A stretch of DNA of 6,987 nucleotides from Ilumatobacteraceae bacterium (lineage in GTDB: Bacteria > Actinomycetota > Acidimicrobiia > Acidimicrobiales > Ilumatobacteraceae), in contig JALOLG010000135.1 in NCBI GenBank assembly GCA_025456105.1, positions 1 to 6,987 of the forward strand. The letters run 5' to 3'. Every line of letters starts with the position of its first letter. The first letter of the stretch is position 1. Of this stretch, positions 5,485 to 6,987 are shown piece by piece. Both the position numbers and the translations under genes were made by a program. The notes below the pieces were generated by a model that was not told the DNA's origin, did not search any database, and was given only the letters and a program-made list of their open reading frames with translations.

Positions 5485-6987
5485 GCAGGAGCGTGCGGGC
5501 CCCGACGAGGTCGCCGAGCTGCATGCTCGCGCGCACCAGGGCGATGCGAGCCTGCATGTGGTGCCAGTCCGCGACCGAGTGCAGGAACGCGAGGTGCGTC
5601 CGCGTCAGCAGGATCTCCGAGCGAGCGATGCCCGGGTCGCCGTCGGCCGCCTCGGCGAGCGCGCTCACCGCCGTCACGAGCGCGGTGGTGGGCATGTGCT
5701 CCAGCTCGTGCTCACTCAGGATGCGTCGGGCCGAGCGGGCCAAGCCCACGGCGCGCTCCTGCTCGTCGGTCCGGCCGACGACGATGGCGAGGTGCGCCAG
5801 GCCGATGGCCTCCACCGTCGGCGCGTCGACCACGTGGAGCTCCGCCGTTCCCTCCGCGAGCGCGGCGGCCGCGACGGGCTCGTCGCCCAGTGCGAAGCTG
5901 AGCGCTCCGCGCGTCGTGCAGGCCACGGCTCGCCAGAGCCCGGGCGGCAGCTCGTCGCAGGCCTGCGTGGCCATCGCGAGTGACTCCTCGATGGGGTCGA
6001 TCCAGAGCATCGACCGCATCGCCCGCATCCGGGCACCGATGTCCGAGTCGCACTCGGTTCGGTCGCTCGCGAGCGCGTGCTCACCGAACCGCGTCCACGC
6101 GGCGGCGGCTTCGCCGTCGCCCGCACCGAGGGAGACCACGGCCGCGACCAGGCACAAGCCAGGGTCCGCGAGCACGTGCGGCTTGGGGAGCTCGTCGAGC
6201 CAGCGTCGTACCGTCTGGGTCCTGCCCCTCGTGTGGTGGAGCGCCCCGTGCTCGACCACGAGACGCCCGGCCCGTGTCACGTCATCGGCTCGGAGCGCCT
6301 GGTCGACCGCTCGATCGATCTCACCGACCGACTCGAACCAGTCGCTCGCCCGCTGGTGCACCCTGCGGTGCGCCTGGCGGTCGCTGCGCTGCAAGGCCGC
6401 GTCCAACGAGTCGCGAACGACCTGGTGGACACGGAACGAGTCGCCGTGCCGGTCGAGCGGAGCCACGAGGAGGCCGCTCGATTGCAGGCGCTCGAGGCGC
6501 GCCCCGGAGTCGGACGCCTCGAGCACGTGGTCGCACAGGGCGCCGCTCATCCAACCCAGGCCGCTCACCTTCCGCAGGAAGTCGGCGTCCGCAGGTGCGA
6601 GCCCTCGCAGCCACTCCACCTCCGCGTAGCTGCGTGCGGTGGTGATCGCATCGTCGGCCGTCGGACCCTCGCCGCCGATCACCTCCCCCTCGGCGAGGGC
6701 GCTGCCGACGAGACGGATCCCGAGTGGCCACCCATCCGTGTCACGCATCACGTCGTCGAGCATGCGGTCGTCGAGCTCGGCGCCCATCGCCTCCACGACC
6801 TCGCGCGCACGGATCGCGTCGAGCGCGAGCTCGGCGGTCGTCACGTCGACCACACCAGGACGCACACGCGCCCTGGCCAGCGAGAGCGGCGGCGCGGCCC
6901 GACCGATCAGCACCAGGGTCGAGCCGGCCGGCACGTTGCGCACGAGCGCGTCCAGCAGGTCGACGCTCGGCTGGGCCCGCAGGACGT
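5408..6987 (-). CDS. MalT-like LuxR family regulator, ATPase-lid/winged-helix/TPR part (5' cut by window edge, 3' frameshifted)
   Basis: The frame is open from the right window edge (first full codon at 6985), so the N-terminus with the Walker A motif is outside. About 525 residues are visible. The rightmost part matches the end of a MalT-type STAND nucleotide-binding domain: LVRNVPAGSTLVLIGRAAPP, then a TDGWPLGIRLVGSAL motif. A winged-helix region follows (LRKVSGLGWMSGALCDHVLEA, then FRVHQVVRDSL), then a long alpha-helical TPR-like sensor region (ASDWFESVGEIDRAVDQAL onward to LGDLVGARTLLRELE at about 5476). Such proteins are ATP-dependent transcription activators that end in a LuxR HTH domain. 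After LRELE this frame runs into an Arg/Pro-rich tail and stops at 5408, while the HTH domain follows in another frame. A frameshift, small deletion or sequence error in the linker explains this. GTG 6943 is only an internal codon. It converges with the DUF6325 operon. Confidence 0.85.
   Translation of the reverse strand, partial: VLRAQPSVDLLDALVRNVPAGSTLVLIGRAAPPLSLARARVRPGVVDVTTAELALDAIRAREVVEAMGAELDDRMLDDVMRDTDGWPLGIRLVGSALAEGEVIGGEGPTADDAITTARSYAEVEWLRGLAPADADFLRKVSGLGWMSGALCDHVLEASDSGARLERLQSSGLLVAPLDRHGDSFRVHQVVRDSLDAALQRSDRQAHRRVHQRASDWFESVGEIDRAVDQALRADDVTRAGRLVVEHGALHHTRGRTQTVRRWLDELPKPHVLADPGLCLVAAVVSLGAGDGEAAAAWTRFGEHALASDRTECDSDIGARMRAMRSMLWIDPIEESLAMATQACDELPPGLWRAVACTTRGALSFALGDEPVAAAALAEGTAELHVVDAPTVEAIGLAHLAIVVGRTDEQERAVGLARSARRILSEHELEHMPTTALVTAVSALAEAADGDPGIARSEILLTRTHLAFLHSVADWHHMQARIALVRASMQLGDLVGARTLLRELECGAGACRPRRPPGRTLVAHHR

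Noticed and set aside
5493..6629. Long plus-strand ORFs opposite the regulator
   Set aside because: They are Ser/Arg/Ala-rich shadows; the minus-strand frame contains the STAND, winged-helix and TPR motifs in proper order.

Overview
The window is very GC-rich, with third codon positions that are almost all G or C. It carries several Actinomycetota-type families: DUF6325, DUF7144, a SHOCT-tailed two-helix membrane protein and a MalT-like LuxR regulator. This points to a high-GC actinobacterium. An Acidimicrobiia-like lineage is possible, but I cannot settle that from the sequence. No RNA genes, insertion sequences, CRISPR arrays or phage genes are visible. Coding density is high, and the only sizeable gap is the ~200 bp divergent intergenic region at 3937-4134.

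Layout. (1) 1-2018, plus strand: the 3' part of a DUF1254/DUF1214 gene, overlapped by 8 bases by an Eis-like multidomain GNAT acetyltransferase that starts at GTG 825. (2) 2028-3494, minus strand: a GFA/CENP-V-fold zinc protein followed 24 bases later by an EamA/DMT transporter whose last 66 residues hold 23 histidines. This pair converges on the GNAT gene. A 10-bp hairpin covers the first base of the GNAT stop codon and the whole transporter stop codon, and looks like a shared terminator. (3) 3544-3936, minus strand: a small membrane protein with a C-terminal SHOCT motif. It is transcribed divergently from (4) 4135-5198, plus strand: a four-helix DUF7144 membrane protein, a soluble DUF6325 protein, and a 49-residue Arg/Asp-tailed small protein that starts one base after the DUF6325 stop codon. 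(5) 5227-6987, minus strand: the C-terminal part of a MalT-like (LAL-type) LuxR regulator running off the right edge. It is split over two frames: the ATPase/TPR part reads in one frame to a stop at 5408 and the HTH domain reads in another frame to 5227. This implies a frameshift or small deletion in the linker at about 5455-5485.

How the genes may work together. DUF1254/1214 and GNAT look translationally coupled. GFA and the His-tailed transporter look like an operon with a possible metal theme. The SHOCT / DUF7144 / DUF6325 / 49-aa block, beside the broken LuxR-type gene, is the best candidate for an uncharacterised system: two membrane proteins, one soluble protein and one tiny cationic protein around a shared promoter region. 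That functional link is inferred from gene order only.
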